The notes under the pieces: generated by a model
The model's input: only the letters and a program-made list of their open reading frames with translations
Databases searched by the model: none
Told to the model about the DNA's origin: nothing
Made by a program: the position numbers and the translations under genes
Assembly: GCF_001650495.1 (NCBI RefSeq)
Contig: NZ_LWCS01000021.1
Span: 62,001 to 126,000, forward strand
DNA from: Mycolicibacterium iranicum
GTDB lineage: Bacteria > Actinomycetota > Actinomycetes > Mycobacteriales > Mycobacteriaceae
Length of the DNA stretch: 64,000 nucleotides
Direction: 5' to 3'
Shown here: piece after piece, positions 1 through 9,481 of the stretch
Position numbering within the stretch: the stretch's first letter is position 1
Layout: each line of letters begins with the position of its first letter

Positions 1-141
1 GGACTCCAGGGCCTTGCCCTTGTCGTCGGCGAGATCGGCGATCACCACCTTGCCGCCCGCGCCCACCAGCCGGCGCACCGTCGCCTCTCCCAGTCCACCC
101 GCGCCTCCGACGACCAGGGCAGAGCTTCCGGCGATCTCCAT
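1..141 (-). CDS. Short-chain dehydrogenase/reductase, N-terminal part (runs off the window)
   Basis: Only the first 47 codons are inside the window, reading leftward from an ATG at 139-141. The visible N-terminus has a beta strand followed by the glycine-rich dinucleotide-binding motif VGGAGGLGEA and then VVIADLADD, where an acidic residue at the end of the second strand suggests NAD(H) preference. This is the normal start of a classical SDR, and the pattern resembles type II 3-hydroxyacyl-CoA dehydrogenases. The catalytic Tyr-Lys pair lies outside the window, so the substrate cannot be judged. It diverges from the MeaB-like gene, and the composite operator at 164-191 lies between them, so both are probably co-regulated. 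Confidence 0.8.
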   Translation of the reverse strand, partial: MEIAGSSALVVGGAGGLGEATVRRLVGAGGKVVIADLADDKGKALES

Positions 142-163
142 ACGGACCCTCCTTGAAACGACG

Positions 164-191
164 ACTCTCTGCAGTGGAGAATAGCATTCTC
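164..191. promoter_or_regulatory. Composite inverted-repeat operator, site 1
   Basis: The core is a perfect inverted repeat GAGAAT-AGC-ATTCTC at 177-191. Seven bases before it is a third half-site, ACTCTC (164-169, one mismatch to ATTCTC). It sits between the divergent SDR and MeaB-like starts. The same core or layout recurs near 4170, 25,995, 32,311, 33,112, 39,913 and 40,064. A TetR-type dimer site is likely by form; the protein that binds it is inferred, not shown. Confidence 0.6.
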
Positions 192-215
192 AACATTGGA
201 ACGGTCGGCCCGGGA

Positions 216-1139
216 GTGAGCCTGCGTAACCTGTCTGAAGTGACCATCGACGAGCTCATCGCCGCTGCTCGCGGCGGGTCACCGCGCGCGACCGGGCGGC
301 TGCTCAGCGCCGTCGAGGGCCCCCGGCGCGCGGAGGTGCTCGAAGCTCTGGGGGCGGTGACTCCGACGCGCGTCGTCGGGATCACCGGTCCGCCGGGTGC
401 GGGAAAGTCGACGACGGTGGGGGCATTGGTCGGCGCCTACCGCGCGAACGGCATGCGGGTCGCCGTGCTGGCCGTCGATCCGTCTTCCCCGTACAGCGGC
501 GGCGCGCTCCTGGGAGACCGTATCCGAATGGCAGCGCACATCAACGATCCCGACGTGCTGATCCGATCGGTGGCGACCCGTGGTCATCTCGGCGGTCTCG
601 CCGCCGCGGTGCCCGGATCGATCAAACTGCTGTCGGCACTCGGCTACGACCTGGTGATGCTGGAGACGGTGGGAGTCGGCCAGTCGGAGATCGAGATCGC
701 CGCAGTGGCCGATCCGACAGTCGTGGTGCTCAATCCCGGTGCGGGCGATGCCATCCAGGCGGCGAAGGCCGGTCTGCTTGAGGTGGCCGACATCGTCGTG
801 GTCAACAAAGCCGACCGCGACGGTGCCGATCAGACGGTACGGGACCTGCGCGCGGAAACTTCTGCGCCCACTCTCAAACTCGTTGCCGCACAGGGCGACG
901 GTCTGGCCGAGCTCGTCGACGTGATCGATGCGCATCACCGGGCTGACAGCCCGGAGCGCCGGGCGGCCAGGGCGCGCTCTCAGATCCTGTCGCTGGCGCA
1001 GACTCTGCTCCGCAACCATCCAGAACTGGATCGGCTTTCGGCGTCGGTCGCCGAGGGCGGCGAGGATGCCTACAGCGCCGCCGAACGTCTCTTCGCAGAC
1101 GACTCGACGGGTAGATCGAGCATGCGTCGAGACATCTGA
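216..1139 (+). CDS. MeaB/ArgK-family GTPase, methylmalonyl-CoA mutase-associated type
   Basis: G3E-type P-loop GTPase of about 307 residues. Visible motifs are the Walker A GPPGAGKST (residues 58-66), the family motif ETVGVGQSE (150-158) and the guanine-specificity NKAD (197-200). Proteins of this family protect and reload B12-dependent acyl-CoA mutases such as methylmalonyl-CoA mutase. I start it at GTG 216; GTG 240 is also possible. An upstream in-frame ATG at 153 would make the operator at 177-191 coding sequence, where it translates as ENSIL, so that start is unlikely. No mutase gene is in the window; a partner may lie to the left or elsewhere. The 3' end overlaps the convergent TetR gene by 70 bases. 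Confidence 0.85.
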   Translation: MSLRNLSEVTIDELIAAARGGSPRATGRLLSAVEGPRRAEVLEALGAVTPTRVVGITGPPGAGKSTTVGALVGAYRANGMRVAVLAVDPSSPYSGGALLGDRIRMAAHINDPDVLIRSVATRGHLGGLAAAVPGSIKLLSALGYDLVMLETVGVGQSEIEIAAVADPTVVVLNPGAGDAIQAAKAGLLEVADIVVVNKADRDGADQTVRDLRAETSAPTLKLVAAQGDGLAELVDVIDAHHRADSPERRAARARSQILSLAQTLLRNHPELDRLSASVAEGGEDAYSAAERLFADDSTGRSSMRRDI

Positions 1140-1681
1140 CTGAGTTGTGCGCGCAGTGTCTCGGCATCGAAGTCGGCGACGAGCGGATGCATGACCGCGA
1201 CGCTGATCGCGCTGGACAGCATCGCAGCGTGGAAACGCGCGTCGACGCCGGGCTCGGTGCCGAGCAGCGCCGCGTAGAGGCGTTCGATGAAGCGCTGAAA
1301 GGGCTCGTGTTCGGCCTGCAATCGGATGATCACCGGATCGAACTGCAGGACGCTGACGACACCGCGGCGCTCGATGGCCTGGTCGATCATCCGGTCCAGG
1401 AGGACTTCACGGGCTCCCACCGGATGGCCGACGGCCTCAGCCGCCTCCACCGCGTCTTCCAGCCGGCTCATCTCGCGTTCGGTGATCGCGATGACGATCT
1501 CTTCCTTCGTCTTGAATTGCCGGTACACCGCGGCCTTGGTAACTCCCATGGCGTCGGCGATCATCTGGAGGGACGTGCCGCTGACGCCGTGCTCGGCGAT
1601 GAGTTTCAGCGCCGCGTCCAGGACGCGGGTCTGGGCCGCCGTCCTGGTGATCGCGCCGAACTTCTCGGGTGCCGTCGTCAC
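1070..1681 (-). CDS. TetR/AcrR-family transcriptional regulator
   Basis: A 203-residue protein with a canonical N-terminal TetR helix-turn-helix at about residues 17-63 (ALKLIAEHGVSGTSLQMIAD followed by MGVTKAAVYRQFKTKEE). The C-terminal ligand domain is variable and gives no ligand clue. It starts at GTG 1681. Its last 70 bases overlap the tail of the MeaB-like gene on the other strand. The KstD-like gene ends 54 bases upstream in the same direction, so the two may be read through together. It could repress neighbouring catabolic genes, but its target is not evident. Confidence 0.85.
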   Translation of the reverse strand: MTTAPEKFGAITRTAAQTRVLDAALKLIAEHGVSGTSLQMIADAMGVTKAAVYRQFKTKEEIVIAITEREMSRLEDAVEAAEAVGHPVGAREVLLDRMIDQAIERRGVVSVLQFDPVIIRLQAEHEPFQRFIERLYAALLGTEPGVDARFHAAMLSSAISVAVMHPLVADFDAETLRAQLSQMSRRMLDLPVESSAKRRSAAL

Positions 1682-1734
1682 ACCGATGAGGGTAGTCGAC
1701 CACCGGGGCTGTAGGTTGCCGATCGGCTACCGGG

Positions 1735-3348
1735 TTACGACAGTGACGTGCCGGTGGCTGCCGTGTAGCCCGCGCGATACCCGAATACCATGGCCGGTCC
1801 GATGGTGCCGCCGGCGCCGCCGTAGGCCTTGCCGGTGGCGCCGGCCATCGCATTACCCGCCGCGAACAGTCCGGTGATAGCCGTGCCGCTGACATGCAGG
1901 ACGCGCCCGTCTCGATCGGTGCGGGGTCCGCCTTTCGTACCCATGGCGCCGATGGACACCGGCACTGCGAAGTAGGGTGCGGTGTCGATCGGCCCGAGTG
2001 TCTGTCCCGCCGTGGTGGGTGCCGACTGGTCACCCCAGTAACCGTCGTAAGCGCTTGCGCCCCGGCCGAAGTCGGGATCACATTCGTCGGTGACGTTCTC
2101 ATTCCACTCGGCCAGCGTCGCCGCGAGCCCGGCGGGGTCGATTCCGGTCTTCTCGCCGAGTTCATCGAGATCGGCCGACTGGCAAAACCAGTCGGGCACC
2201 GGCCCGTCGGGGTCGACGCCGAGGAAACCATAATGCTTGAGGTGCAGTGAATCGAAGACGATCCACGCAGGATCGTTGGCGTAGCCCAACTTCGGGTCGA
2301 GGAAGTGGAATGGTCCGGCCATCGAGTTGTATTCGCCGGCCTCGTTGAGGAAACGCTTGCCTGCCCGGTTGACGATGATGCTGCGTGGGCGGGTTCGTTC
2401 CAGCCGGACGCTTCTGCTGCGCGGGCGTCCTTCGAAGGTGTCACCGGGAATCTGGACGATGGGCACCCACCACGCTTCACCCATGTTGGCCAGATCGGCG
2501 CCGTGTGCCATCGCCATGCGCAGGCCGTCGCCGGTGTTGTTGGGTGGCGAAACCGCGCCGCGCATCGGTCCGCGCAGATACGCCTCGACCAGGCGCTGAT
2601 CCCACTCGAAGCCGCCGGTGCCCAGGATCACGGCTTTTCGCGCGCGCAGCCGGAACTCCCTGTCGCCTTGCTGAATTCGGACTCCGGTGATGCCCAGCGC
2701 ATCGGCGACGAGTTCGGTCGCGCGTGCGCCGGTGTGTGGGGAGATGCCTCGGTCCAGCAGGCCCTTCAACAGTCCGGCGATGAGCGCCGTGCCTGCGACG
2801 CAGTAGTTCCCCGACTCGCTGTCGACCGAGGCGTGGATGCGGGCGCGGGTCTCGGCGTCGATTCCGACATTGCTGAAGTCGGCGGGAAACGACGAGATTC
2901 GGTCGCTCCACTCGCCGAGGCGAGACAGATCGAAGGGTTTGGCGTTCAGCGAACGGCCGCCGCCGGGCTTGCCGCCGGGCAGTTCAGGCTTGTAGTCGGG
3001 AAAGCCCGCGGCAACCTCGAACACCAGAGAGCTGTGCGCTTCCACAAAGTCGAGCATCGGCGCGCCGGTGGTCACGAACGTCTCGACCAGGTCGTCGTCC
3101 ATGAAACCCAAAGACTGCGCGCGGAGGTAGGCCATCGCATCCTCGGCGGTCAACTCGCCGTCGGCGGCGCGGTTGTGCGCCGGAATCCACACGATCCCGC
3201 CCGACACCGCCGTCGTGCCGCCGACGGTGGACGCCTTCTCGTACACCTCGACGCTGGCGCCGTGCACGGCGGCGGCCAGTGCCGCGGTGAGTCCCGCGCC
3301 GCCGCTACCCAGAACGACGACATCGACCTCGTGATCCCAGTCGGACAC
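1735..3348 (-). CDS. FAD-dependent oxidoreductase, 3-ketosteroid dehydrogenase-like
   Basis: A 537-residue flavoprotein of the fumarate reductase/KstD superfamily. It has an N-terminal FAD-binding motif GSGGAG (14-19) and the C-terminal stretch YGGAGGTIGPAMVFG, where KstD enzymes keep a catalytic Tyr and a backbone Gly. Characterised relatives insert a double bond next to a ring ketone, passing electrons to a quinone-type acceptor. The gene follows the IclR gene by 17 bases on the same strand, so the two are probably one operon. With the meta-cleavage genes next door it may desaturate an alicyclic ring toward a phenol. That role is inference; the exact substrate is not readable from sequence. 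It starts at GTG 3348. Confidence 0.8.
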   Translation of the reverse strand: MSDWDHEVDVVVLGSGGAGLTAALAAAVHGASVEVYEKASTVGGTTAVSGGIVWIPAHNRAADGELTAEDAMAYLRAQSLGFMDDDLVETFVTTGAPMLDFVEAHSSLVFEVAAGFPDYKPELPGGKPGGGRSLNAKPFDLSRLGEWSDRISSFPADFSNVGIDAETRARIHASVDSESGNYCVAGTALIAGLLKGLLDRGISPHTGARATELVADALGITGVRIQQGDREFRLRARKAVILGTGGFEWDQRLVEAYLRGPMRGAVSPPNNTGDGLRMAMAHGADLANMGEAWWVPIVQIPGDTFEGRPRSRSVRLERTRPRSIIVNRAGKRFLNEAGEYNSMAGPFHFLDPKLGYANDPAWIVFDSLHLKHYGFLGVDPDGPVPDWFCQSADLDELGEKTGIDPAGLAATLAEWNENVTDECDPDFGRGASAYDGYWGDQSAPTTAGQTLGPIDTAPYFAVPVSIGAMGTKGGPRTDRDGRVLHVSGTAITGLFAAGNAMAGATGKAYGGAGGTIGPAMVFGYRAGYTAATGTSLS

Positions 3349-3365
3349 CGTAGTCCCCTTTCCTG

Positions 3366-4067
3366 TCAGCTAAGAATCGCCGATAACTCGTTGGCCGCCT
3401 TCATGACTGCGTCACGCCCATCCAGGACGACATCCTCGCGGTGCGAGATCAGGTTGATACAGGTCGGCGGTGACGGCAATCTCCGGCGGACGGGCACGGC
3501 CAAGCCATAGGTGTTCGGCTCTATCTCGCCGTGGGTGATGACCCAGCCCTGCCGGCGGGTCTGCTGGACGAGTTCGCGTTCGCCGGGCCGTGGCGGCATG
3601 CTCGCCAGCAGCGCGAGACCGGCCGCCCCGCGATCCAGGGGGTAACGGCTGCCCTCGTGGAATGACAGCTGGTAATACACATTTGTCGGGACCATCACCG
3701 CGATCGCCACCTGCTGTTCGCCCTCGGCGACCAAGAGGGACACCGTGGTGCCGAGTTCGTCGGCGAGGCCGCGCAGTGTCGGGACGCACAGCTGTCGGAC
3801 GTTGTTGTCGAACGACGCGCCGAGCACCGCGAGCGCGGACGCGGACCGGTATCGCCCGTCTTCTCCTTTTGCCACGAAACGGAATTGGGCCAGCGTGCTC
3901 AACAGCCGGTAGGCGATGGTGCGGTGCACCCCGATGTCGTCGGCGACCTGCGCCACGGTGAGGCCCGTCGGCGAGCTCGCCACCAACTGCAGTGCGTTGA
4001 GCCCGCGGGCCAGGGTCTGGGATCCGGGCGCGCCGGGACCCGCGGCCGGGTTTCCGGAATCAGTCAT
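3366..4067 (-). CDS. IclR-family transcriptional regulator (MhpR-like)
   Basis: A 233-residue protein with an N-terminal winged helix-turn-helix (about residues 18-75, including ALQLVASSPTGLTVAQVAD and IGVHRTIAYRLLSTLA). A C-terminal IclR effector domain follows. IclR proteins such as E. coli MhpR control phenylpropionate meta-cleavage operons, and here the gene diverges directly from mhpC-, mhpA- and mhpB-like genes. It starts at ATG 4067 with a clear AAGGAAGG ribosome-binding site. A perfect 14-base palindrome in the divergent region (4120-4133) is a likely binding site. The KstD-like gene lies directly downstream. Confidence 0.85.
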   Translation of the reverse strand: MTDSGNPAAGPGAPGSQTLARGLNALQLVASSPTGLTVAQVADDIGVHRTIAYRLLSTLAQFRFVAKGEDGRYRSASALAVLGASFDNNVRQLCVPTLRGLADELGTTVSLLVAEGEQQVAIAVMVPTNVYYQLSFHEGSRYPLDRGAAGLALLASMPPRPGERELVQQTRRQGWVITHGEIEPNTYGLAVPVRRRLPSPPTCINLISHREDVVLDGRDAVMKAANELSAILS

Positions 4068-4119
4068 TACGGACCTTCCTTGACAGACACCGTCGCGAGA
4101 GTGATGCTCTGACTATAGT

Positions 4120-4133
4120 GCACATGCATGTGC
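4120..4133. promoter_or_regulatory. Perfect 14-base palindrome, probable IclR operator
   Basis: GCACATGCATGTGC reads the same on both strands. It lies 53 bases upstream of the IclR start and about 90 bases upstream of the MhpC-like start. Position and symmetry fit an IclR dimer site that controls both directions. Confidence 0.5.
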
Positions 4134-4161
4134 GATAAATGAGCAAGGTGCTTACAAAATA

Positions 4162-4178
4162 CGAGAATCACATTCTCG
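4162..4178. promoter_or_regulatory. Inverted-repeat operator, site 2
   Basis: CGAGAAT-CAC-ATTCTCG is a perfect 17-base inverted repeat with a three-base centre, 43 bases upstream of the MhpC-like start. The six-base arms are identical to those at 177-191 and 33,105-33,119. The upstream third half-site seen at some other copies is not recognisable here. Confidence 0.6.
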
Positions 4179-4220
4179 GTGTCAAGGGCTCAGGCGGGTT
4201 GCCGTGGAAGGGGTGCAGGG

Positions 4221-5087
4221 GTGGCAGAGTTCGAGAGCGTTTGGAGCGACCTGCAGGGCGTCGCGTTCTCCCAGGGCTACCTCGTCGTCGGGGGTGTACG
4301 AACCCGCTACCTGCACGCCGGCGACACGGCCAAGCCTGCGCTGATTCTCCTGCACGGTTCCGGCGGACATGCCGAGGCGTACGTTCGCAATCTCGAGGCT
4401 CATGCCGAGCACTTCTCGACGTGGTCGATCGACATGCTCGGTCACGGATACACCGACAAACCGGGTCATCCGCTCGAGATCCGGCACTACGTGGAACATC
4501 TCGCCGGCTTCCTGGACGCCATCGGTGTCCAGCGAGCTCACATCAGCGGGGAGTCGCTGGGTGGCTGGGTCGCGGCGCGCATCGCCTGCGACCGTCCGGA
4601 ACTCGTCGAGCGCCTCGTACTGAACACCGCAGGCGGGTCTCAGGCCGACCCCGAGGTGATGAAGAGAATCATCACGTTGTCGATGGCCGCGGCAGAGAAC
4701 CCGACGTGGGAGACGGTGCAGGCCAGGATCAAATGGCTGATGGCCGACAAGTCCAAGGATTACGACGACATCGTGGCGAGCCGTCAGCGTGTCTACCGGC
4801 AACCGGGTTTCGTCGACGCGATGCGCGACATCATGGCGTTACAGGATCCCGAGATCAGAGCGCGAAATCTGCTCGGCCCCAGGGAATATGGGGCGATCAC
4901 CGCGCCGACGCTGGTGCTTTGGACCAGCGATGACCCCACAGCCGATGTCGAGGAGGGGCGGCGGATCGCATCGATGATCCCGGATGCCCGCTTCGAGGTG
5001 ATGTCGGGGTGCGGACATTGGCCGCAGTACGAGGATCCGAAGACTTTCGATCGACTGCACCTGGACTTCCTGCTGGGGCGCGTGTGA
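4221..5087 (+). CDS. Alpha/beta hydrolase, meta-cleavage product hydrolase (MhpC-like)
   Basis: A 288-residue alpha/beta-hydrolase. The nucleophile elbow GESLGG places Ser112; Asp237 or Asp238 in WTSDDPT and His266 in GCGHWPQ complete the triad, and HGSGGH (45-50) forms the oxyanion region. This matches C-C hydrolases of the MhpC/BphD type, which split the ring-opened product made by an extradiol dioxygenase. I chose GTG 4221, which follows a purine-rich ribosome site; the in-frame ATG at 4179 would begin right at the operator. It overlaps the next gene by GTGA, the usual sign of coupled translation. It is first in a long plus-strand operon. Confidence 0.85.
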   Translation: MAEFESVWSDLQGVAFSQGYLVVGGVRTRYLHAGDTAKPALILLHGSGGHAEAYVRNLEAHAEHFSTWSIDMLGHGYTDKPGHPLEIRHYVEHLAGFLDAIGVQRAHISGESLGGWVAARIACDRPELVERLVLNTAGGSQADPEVMKRIITLSMAAAENPTWETVQARIKWLMADKSKDYDDIVASRQRVYRQPGFVDAMRDIMALQDPEIRARNLLGPREYGAITAPTLVLWTSDDPTADVEEGRRIASMIPDARFEVMSGCGHWPQYEDPKTFDRLHLDFLLGRV

Positions 5088-6805
5088 CTCCCACGCACGG
5101 CGGAATCGAACGGGTCGACGTCGTCATCGTCGGCGCAGGCCCGGCCGGACTGACGTTGGCGAACATCCTCGGCCTGCAGGGTGTTCGGACACTGGTTGTG
5201 GACGAACGCGACAAGCTCATCGACTATCCCCGCGGCGTGGGGCTCGACGACGAATCGCTGCGCACCTTCCAGGCGATCGGTCTGGTCGACCGCGTTCTGC
5301 CACATACCGTGCCCAACCAGATTCTGAGGTTCTTCGACGCCAAGCGGAACCTGCTCGCCGAGATGGCGCCCCCTGACGCGCGATTCGGCTGGCCGAAGCG
5401 AAATGGCTTCGTCCAGCCCATGGTCGACGCCGAACTGTTCCAGGGTCTGGAGCGGTTCGACCACGTCGAGGTCCGGTTCGGGTACCGGATGCACAACTGC
5501 TCCGAGACGGGTGACGGCGTGACCGTCGAGTTCGACGGGGGACAACCCGCCGTCCGCGCCCGCTACGTGGTGGGCTGCGACGGTGGCCGCAGCGCCACCC
5601 GGCGTCTGATGGGCGTGTCGTTCGACGGCACGACGTCGTCGACGCGCTGGCTGGTCGTCGACATCGCCAACGACCCCCTCGGTCATCCCAACAGCGAGGT
5701 GGGGGCCGACCCCCGCAGGCCCTACGTGTCGATCGCGATCGCGCACGGCATCCGGCGCTTCGAGTTCATGATCCACCCCGACGAGACCGACGAAGAGGCC
5801 GACGACCCGGCGTTCGTGAGAAGAATGCTGGCGCAGCTGATCCCGTACCCGGAGCGGGTCGACATGATCCGCCACCGGGTCTACACGCACCACTCCCGCA
5901 TCGCGGGCTCCTTTCGCGCGGGCCGGCTGATGCTCGCCGGCGACGCCGCCCACCTGATGCCCGTGTGGCAGGGCCAGGGTTACAACAGCGGCATCCGCGA
6001 CGCCGCGAACCTGGGTTGGAAATTGGCCGCCGTGGTCACCGGCAAGGCAGGGGACTCGTTGCTCGACTCCTACGACATCGAACGCCGCAAGCATGCGCGC
6101 GCGATGATCGACCTCTCGACGATGGTCGGCCGCGTGATCTCCCCGACGAACCGGAAAGTGGCCGCGTTGCGGGACCGGATCATCCACGCCGCATCAGCCG
6201 TACCGACGCTGAAACGCTACGTGCTCGAGATGCGGTTCAAGCCGATGCCGCGCTACCTTCAGGGCGCGGTGCACCACGGCGAACACGCGGCCCCGAACTC
6301 GCCGACCGGCACCCTGTTCATCCAGCCTCGGGTGGACACCCGCGACCGCCAGAATGTGCTCCTCGACGAGATCCTGGGGTCCGGCTTCGCGGTCCTGTGC
6401 TGGAGCAACAATCTGCGCGCGGTCCTCGGCGATGACGCATTCGAGCAGTGGAAACGGCTGGGAGCCAACTTCATCGAAGTCCGGCCGATGACTCAGCTGC
6501 ACTGGCAGGGCCACGACGACCAGGATGTGGTGGTCGTCGGGGACCGCACTGGTGCACTCAAGGCATGGTTCGACGTCTACACCGACTCGGTGCTGTTCGT
6601 GCGCCCCGACCGTTGTATCGCAGGCGCCTGCATCGCGCAGCGCGCCGCGGAAGTATCGACTGCGCTGTTTTCGGCGCTGCATCTGAACGTGACACCTCAC
6701 CAGGGAGGAGGATCGGATTCTCATGGCCCAGAGCGAGATAGCGCTGTGCTGCATGTCGCACAGCCCGCTGCTGAACCTTCCGGGACCGTCACAGGAACTC
6801 CTTGA
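5084..6805 (+). CDS. FAD-dependent phenol hydroxylase, 3-(3-hydroxyphenyl)propionate hydroxylase-like (MhpA-like)
   Basis: A 573-residue flavoprotein monooxygenase with the FAD motif GAGPAG (17-22), the [14 protein letters not shown] stretch typical of MhpA, the GD motif [20 protein letters not shown] and the segment [11 protein letters not shown] seen in E. coli MhpA. The family hydroxylates a monohydric phenol ortho to its OH to give a catechol, using NAD(P)H and O2. The start GTG 5084 overlaps the previous stop (GTGA). Its C-terminus runs 83 bases into the following dioxygenase gene in another frame, an unusually long overlap. The last 27 or so residues are therefore probably not conserved. 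The natural substrate need not be hydroxyphenylpropionate. Confidence 0.88.
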   Translation: MTPTHGGIERVDVVIVGAGPAGLTLANILGLQGVRTLVVDERDKLIDYPRGVGLDDESLRTFQAIGLVDRVLPHTVPNQILRFFDAKRNLLAEMAPPDARFGWPKRNGFVQPMVDAELFQGLERFDHVEVRFGYRMHNCSETGDGVTVEFDGGQPAVRARYVVGCDGGRSATRRLMGVSFDGTTSSTRWLVVDIANDPLGHPNSEVGADPRRPYVSIAIAHGIRRFEFMIHPDETDEEADDPAFVRRMLAQLIPYPERVDMIRHRVYTHHSRIAGSFRAGRLMLAGDAAHLMPVWQGQGYNSGIRDAANLGWKLAAVVTGKAGDSLLDSYDIERRKHARAMIDLSTMVGRVISPTNRKVAALRDRIIHAASAVPTLKRYVLEMRFKPMPRYLQGAVHHGEHAAPNSPTGTLFIQPRVDTRDRQNVLLDEILGSGFAVLCWSNNLRAVLGDDAFEQWKRLGANFIEVRPMTQLHWQGHDDQDVVVVGDRTGALKAWFDVYTDSVLFVRPDRCIAGACIAQRAAEVSTALFSALHLNVTPHQGGGSDSHGPERDSAVLHVAQPAAEPSGTVTGTP

Positions 6806-7670
6806 CGACATCGAAGGTGCGATCGCGATCGCCAGGGACTTCGTCGCGGCTTTCGACCCGGAGCTCGTCGTGACCTTCTCGCCCGACCATTACAACGGGT
6901 TCTTCTACCGAACGATGCCACCGTTCTGCATCGGTACCGCGGCGCAAGGGGTGGGCGACTATGGCACCCACAAGGGGCCGCTGAACGTGCCCGCCGATCT
7001 GGCTACGGACTGCGCCAGATCCGTTCTCGACGCCGATGTGGACGTTGCGATCTCGGCGGCGATGGACGTCGACCACGGAACCGTTCAGCCGCTGCAGAAG
7101 CTCTTCGGTGACGCGACGGCCAAGCCTGTGATCCCGGTTTTCATCAATTCGGTGGCGGCGCCCTTGAGCCCCGTCAGGCGGGTGCGAGTCCTCGGCGCTG
7201 CCGTCGGCGCCTATCTCGCCACCCTCGGCAAGCGGGTTCTGGTGGTCGGGTCCGGCGGACTCTCCCTCGATCCGCCGGTGCCGACGCTGGCGACCGCACC
7301 ACCGGCGGCGCTGGAGCGGATCGTGCACGGTGTCCCGATGAGCACAGAACAGCGGCAGGCCCGCCAGACGGCCGTGATCGAAGCGGCACGCGAATTCGCC
7401 TCAGGTCAGGGCCGACTCGCCCCGCTCAACCCCGAGTGGGACCTCGCATTCCTCGATCTTCTCGACACCGGCCGACTGGCCGAGGTGGATGGCTGGGACA
7501 ACGGGTGGATCGCGGCGCAGGCAGGAAACTCCGCCCATGAGGTCAGAACCTGGGTGGCGGCCTTCTCGGCGCTGGCCGCCCAGGGGCACTACGAAACCGG
7601 CAGCCGGTTCTACCGCGCCGCTCCGCAATTGATCGCGGGGTTCGCCATCAGAACGGCGGTGTGCTCATGA
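6723..7670 (+). CDS. Class III extradiol dioxygenase (MhpB-like) with a substituted acid-base residue
   Basis: A 315-residue LigB-superfamily protein, collinear with E. coli MhpB (2,3-dihydroxyphenylpropionate 1,2-dioxygenase). The probable iron ligands are kept: His13 (MSHSPL), His56 (PDHYNGFF) and the Glu in SAHEVRTW. The catalytic His115 of MhpB corresponds to His118 in DVDHGT. In contrast, MhpB His179, the second acid-base residue, is Leu182 here ([12 protein letters not shown]; codon CTC). This may lower or change ring-cleavage chemistry, or a neighbouring residue may substitute. A GGAGGAGG ribosome site precedes ATG 6723. The stop overlaps the next start (ATGA). The comparison with E. 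coli MhpB is from memory. Confidence 0.88.
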   Translation: MAQSEIALCCMSHSPLLNLPGPSQELLDDIEGAIAIARDFVAAFDPELVVTFSPDHYNGFFYRTMPPFCIGTAAQGVGDYGTHKGPLNVPADLATDCARSVLDADVDVAISAAMDVDHGTVQPLQKLFGDATAKPVIPVFINSVAAPLSPVRRVRVLGAAVGAYLATLGKRVLVVGSGGLSLDPPVPTLATAPPAALERIVHGVPMSTEQRQARQTAVIEAAREFASGQGRLAPLNPEWDLAFLDLLDTGRLAEVDGWDNGWIAAQAGNSAHEVRTWVAAFSALAAQGHYETGSRFYRAAPQLIAGFAIRTAVCS

Positions 7671-9475
7671 CGGCGCAGGAGTTCGACCATGTCGTCGACG
7701 TTCTGGTCGTCGGTTCCGGTGGTGGTGGGATGACCGCCGCGCTGGCCGCGGACGCCGAGGGTCTCAGCACCCTGGTGGTGGAGAAGTCACCGAGGTTCGG
7801 CGGATCGACGGCACTGTCCGGCGGCGGGATCTGGGTGCCGGGTGCGCCGTCGCAGCGCAGGGAAGGTTACGTACCCGACCCTGACGCGGTGTTCACCTAT
7901 CTCAAGGAGATCACCGCAGGTCTGGTCAGCGACGCGCGGCTGCGCAAGTATGTCGAGGCCGCGCCCGAGATGATGGAGTTCCTCGAAAAGCTCAGTCCTT
8001 GGCTGGAATTCGTCTGGAAGCCCGGTTACGCCGACTACTACCCGGAAGTGAACGGCGGCTCGGCCCTCGGAAGTACGATCAACGTCCCCGAGATCGACCT
8101 GCGCGAGCTCGGCCACGAGGAACAGAATCTCCTCGCGCCACTCGCGCTGGCCCCCAGAGGGATCTGGTTCGCGCCGAAGGATCTGCGATTGTTCTATCAG
8201 GTACGCCAATCTTGGCGGGGCAAAGCCGTTCTCGTGAAACTGATCTGGCGGATGTTCCGGGCACGGGTGTTCGGCGATCGGATGGCAGCCATCGGTCAGT
8301 CGCTCATCGCACGGCTGCGGCTGGCGATGGAGCAGCAGAAGATCCCACTGTGGTTGAACTCCCCGATGACAGAGCTGATCACCGACAGTGACGGCCCCGA
8401 CGGACGGGTGGTCGGCGCGGTGATCGAAAAGGACGGGCAGGCGCTGCGGGTACGGGCCACGCGTGGTGTCGTACTGGCCAGCGGCGGCTTCGACCACGAC
8501 ATGCAGTGGCGTCTACAACATCTGCCCGAGCTCGCCCGCGTCGCCGAGCTGGCCGGACCCGGAAAGGACTGGAGTTTCGGCAATCCGGCAGCCATGGGAG
8601 ACGGGATCAGAGCGGGGGAGAAGGTCGGCGCGGCCACCGAACTCCTCGACGAGGCCTGGTGGTTCCCCGCGATGTGCTGGCCGGACGGCCGGCTGCAATT
8701 CATGCTCAACGAGCGGATGATGCCTGCCCAGTTCGTCGTCAACGGTGCAGGAAGACGCTTCATCAACGAGGCGGCGCCCTACATGGACTTCGCCCACGCC
8801 ATGATCGATGGTGAGCGGAAAGGTGTCACCCACATCCCGTGCTGGCTGATCACAGACATCCGGTCGTTTCACCGCTACGTGGTCGGCGGGCACCTGCCGA
8901 TCCCGAAGGTGCCGTTCGCGCCGGTCCCGACCGGCGGGAAGGTGCCCCAGGCGTGGCTCGAATCGGGCGTGGTCAAGACCGGCGTCAGCTGGGAAGAGCT
9001 GGCACGCGAGATCGGCGTCCCCGGAGACGAGCTTCGCAAGACCGCCGAACGTTTCAACGCGTTGGCGCGCCAGGGACATGACGACGACTTCAACCGCGGT
9101 GACAGCGCCTACGACAACTACTACGGCGACCAGACCCTGCCCAATCCCAACCTGTATCCCCTCGGCAAGCCGCCCTACTACGCCTTCCAGATCATTCTCG
9201 GCGACCTCGGCACGTCGGGCGGGTTGCGCACCGACGAGTTCGCCCGGGTGCTGCGCTCCGATGACACAGTGATCGACGGGCTCTATGCCGTCGGCAATGT
9301 GTCGGCCGCGGTGATGGGCCGCAGCTATGCGGGCGCCGGCGCCACCATCGGACCGGCGATGGCGTTCGGGTACGTCGCTGCAAAGCACATCGCCGAGTCG
9401 CAATCCGCAGCCCAGGCCACCACATCAACAGCCAGATCTTCAGCGATCGATAGCCCCGAATCTTCAAGGAGGTAA
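7667..9475 (+). CDS. FAD-dependent oxidoreductase, 3-ketosteroid dehydrogenase-like
   Basis: A 602-residue flavoprotein of the KstD group, longer than the one at 1735-3348. The N-terminal FAD motif is GSGGGG (16-21) and the C-terminal signature is [15 protein letters not shown], which aligns with the KstD active-site Tyr/Gly region. Expected chemistry is 1,2-dehydrogenation next to a ring carbonyl. ATG 7667 overlaps the previous TGA; GTG 7661 is an alternative. It sits between the extradiol dioxygenase and a flavin monooxygenase, and may prepare an alicyclic ring for aromatisation or act on a second ring. I cannot tell the substrate. Confidence 0.82.
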   Translation: MTAQEFDHVVDVLVVGSGGGGMTAALAADAEGLSTLVVEKSPRFGGSTALSGGGIWVPGAPSQRREGYVPDPDAVFTYLKEITAGLVSDARLRKYVEAAPEMMEFLEKLSPWLEFVWKPGYADYYPEVNGGSALGSTINVPEIDLRELGHEEQNLLAPLALAPRGIWFAPKDLRLFYQVRQSWRGKAVLVKLIWRMFRARVFGDRMAAIGQSLIARLRLAMEQQKIPLWLNSPMTELITDSDGPDGRVVGAVIEKDGQALRVRATRGVVLASGGFDHDMQWRLQHLPELARVAELAGPGKDWSFGNPAAMGDGIRAGEKVGAATELLDEAWWFPAMCWPDGRLQFMLNERMMPAQFVVNGAGRRFINEAAPYMDFAHAMIDGERKGVTHIPCWLITDIRSFHRYVVGGHLPIPKVPFAPVPTGGKVPQAWLESGVVKTGVSWEELAREIGVPGDELRKTAERFNALARQGHDDDFNRGDSAYDNYYGDQTLPNPNLYPLGKPPYYAFQIILGDLGTSGGLRTDEFARVLRSDDTVIDGLYAVGNVSAAVMGRSYAGAGATIGPAMAFGYVAAKHIAESQSAAQATTSTARSSAIDSPESSRR

Positions 9476-9481
9476 CCAACA

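Noticed and set aside
153..215. Longer N-terminus for the MeaB-like protein (ATG 153)
   Set aside because: It would translate the operator at 177-191 as ENSIL and place the start before a regulator site; similar ENxIL peptides arise from the same repeat at 4163 and 39,906.
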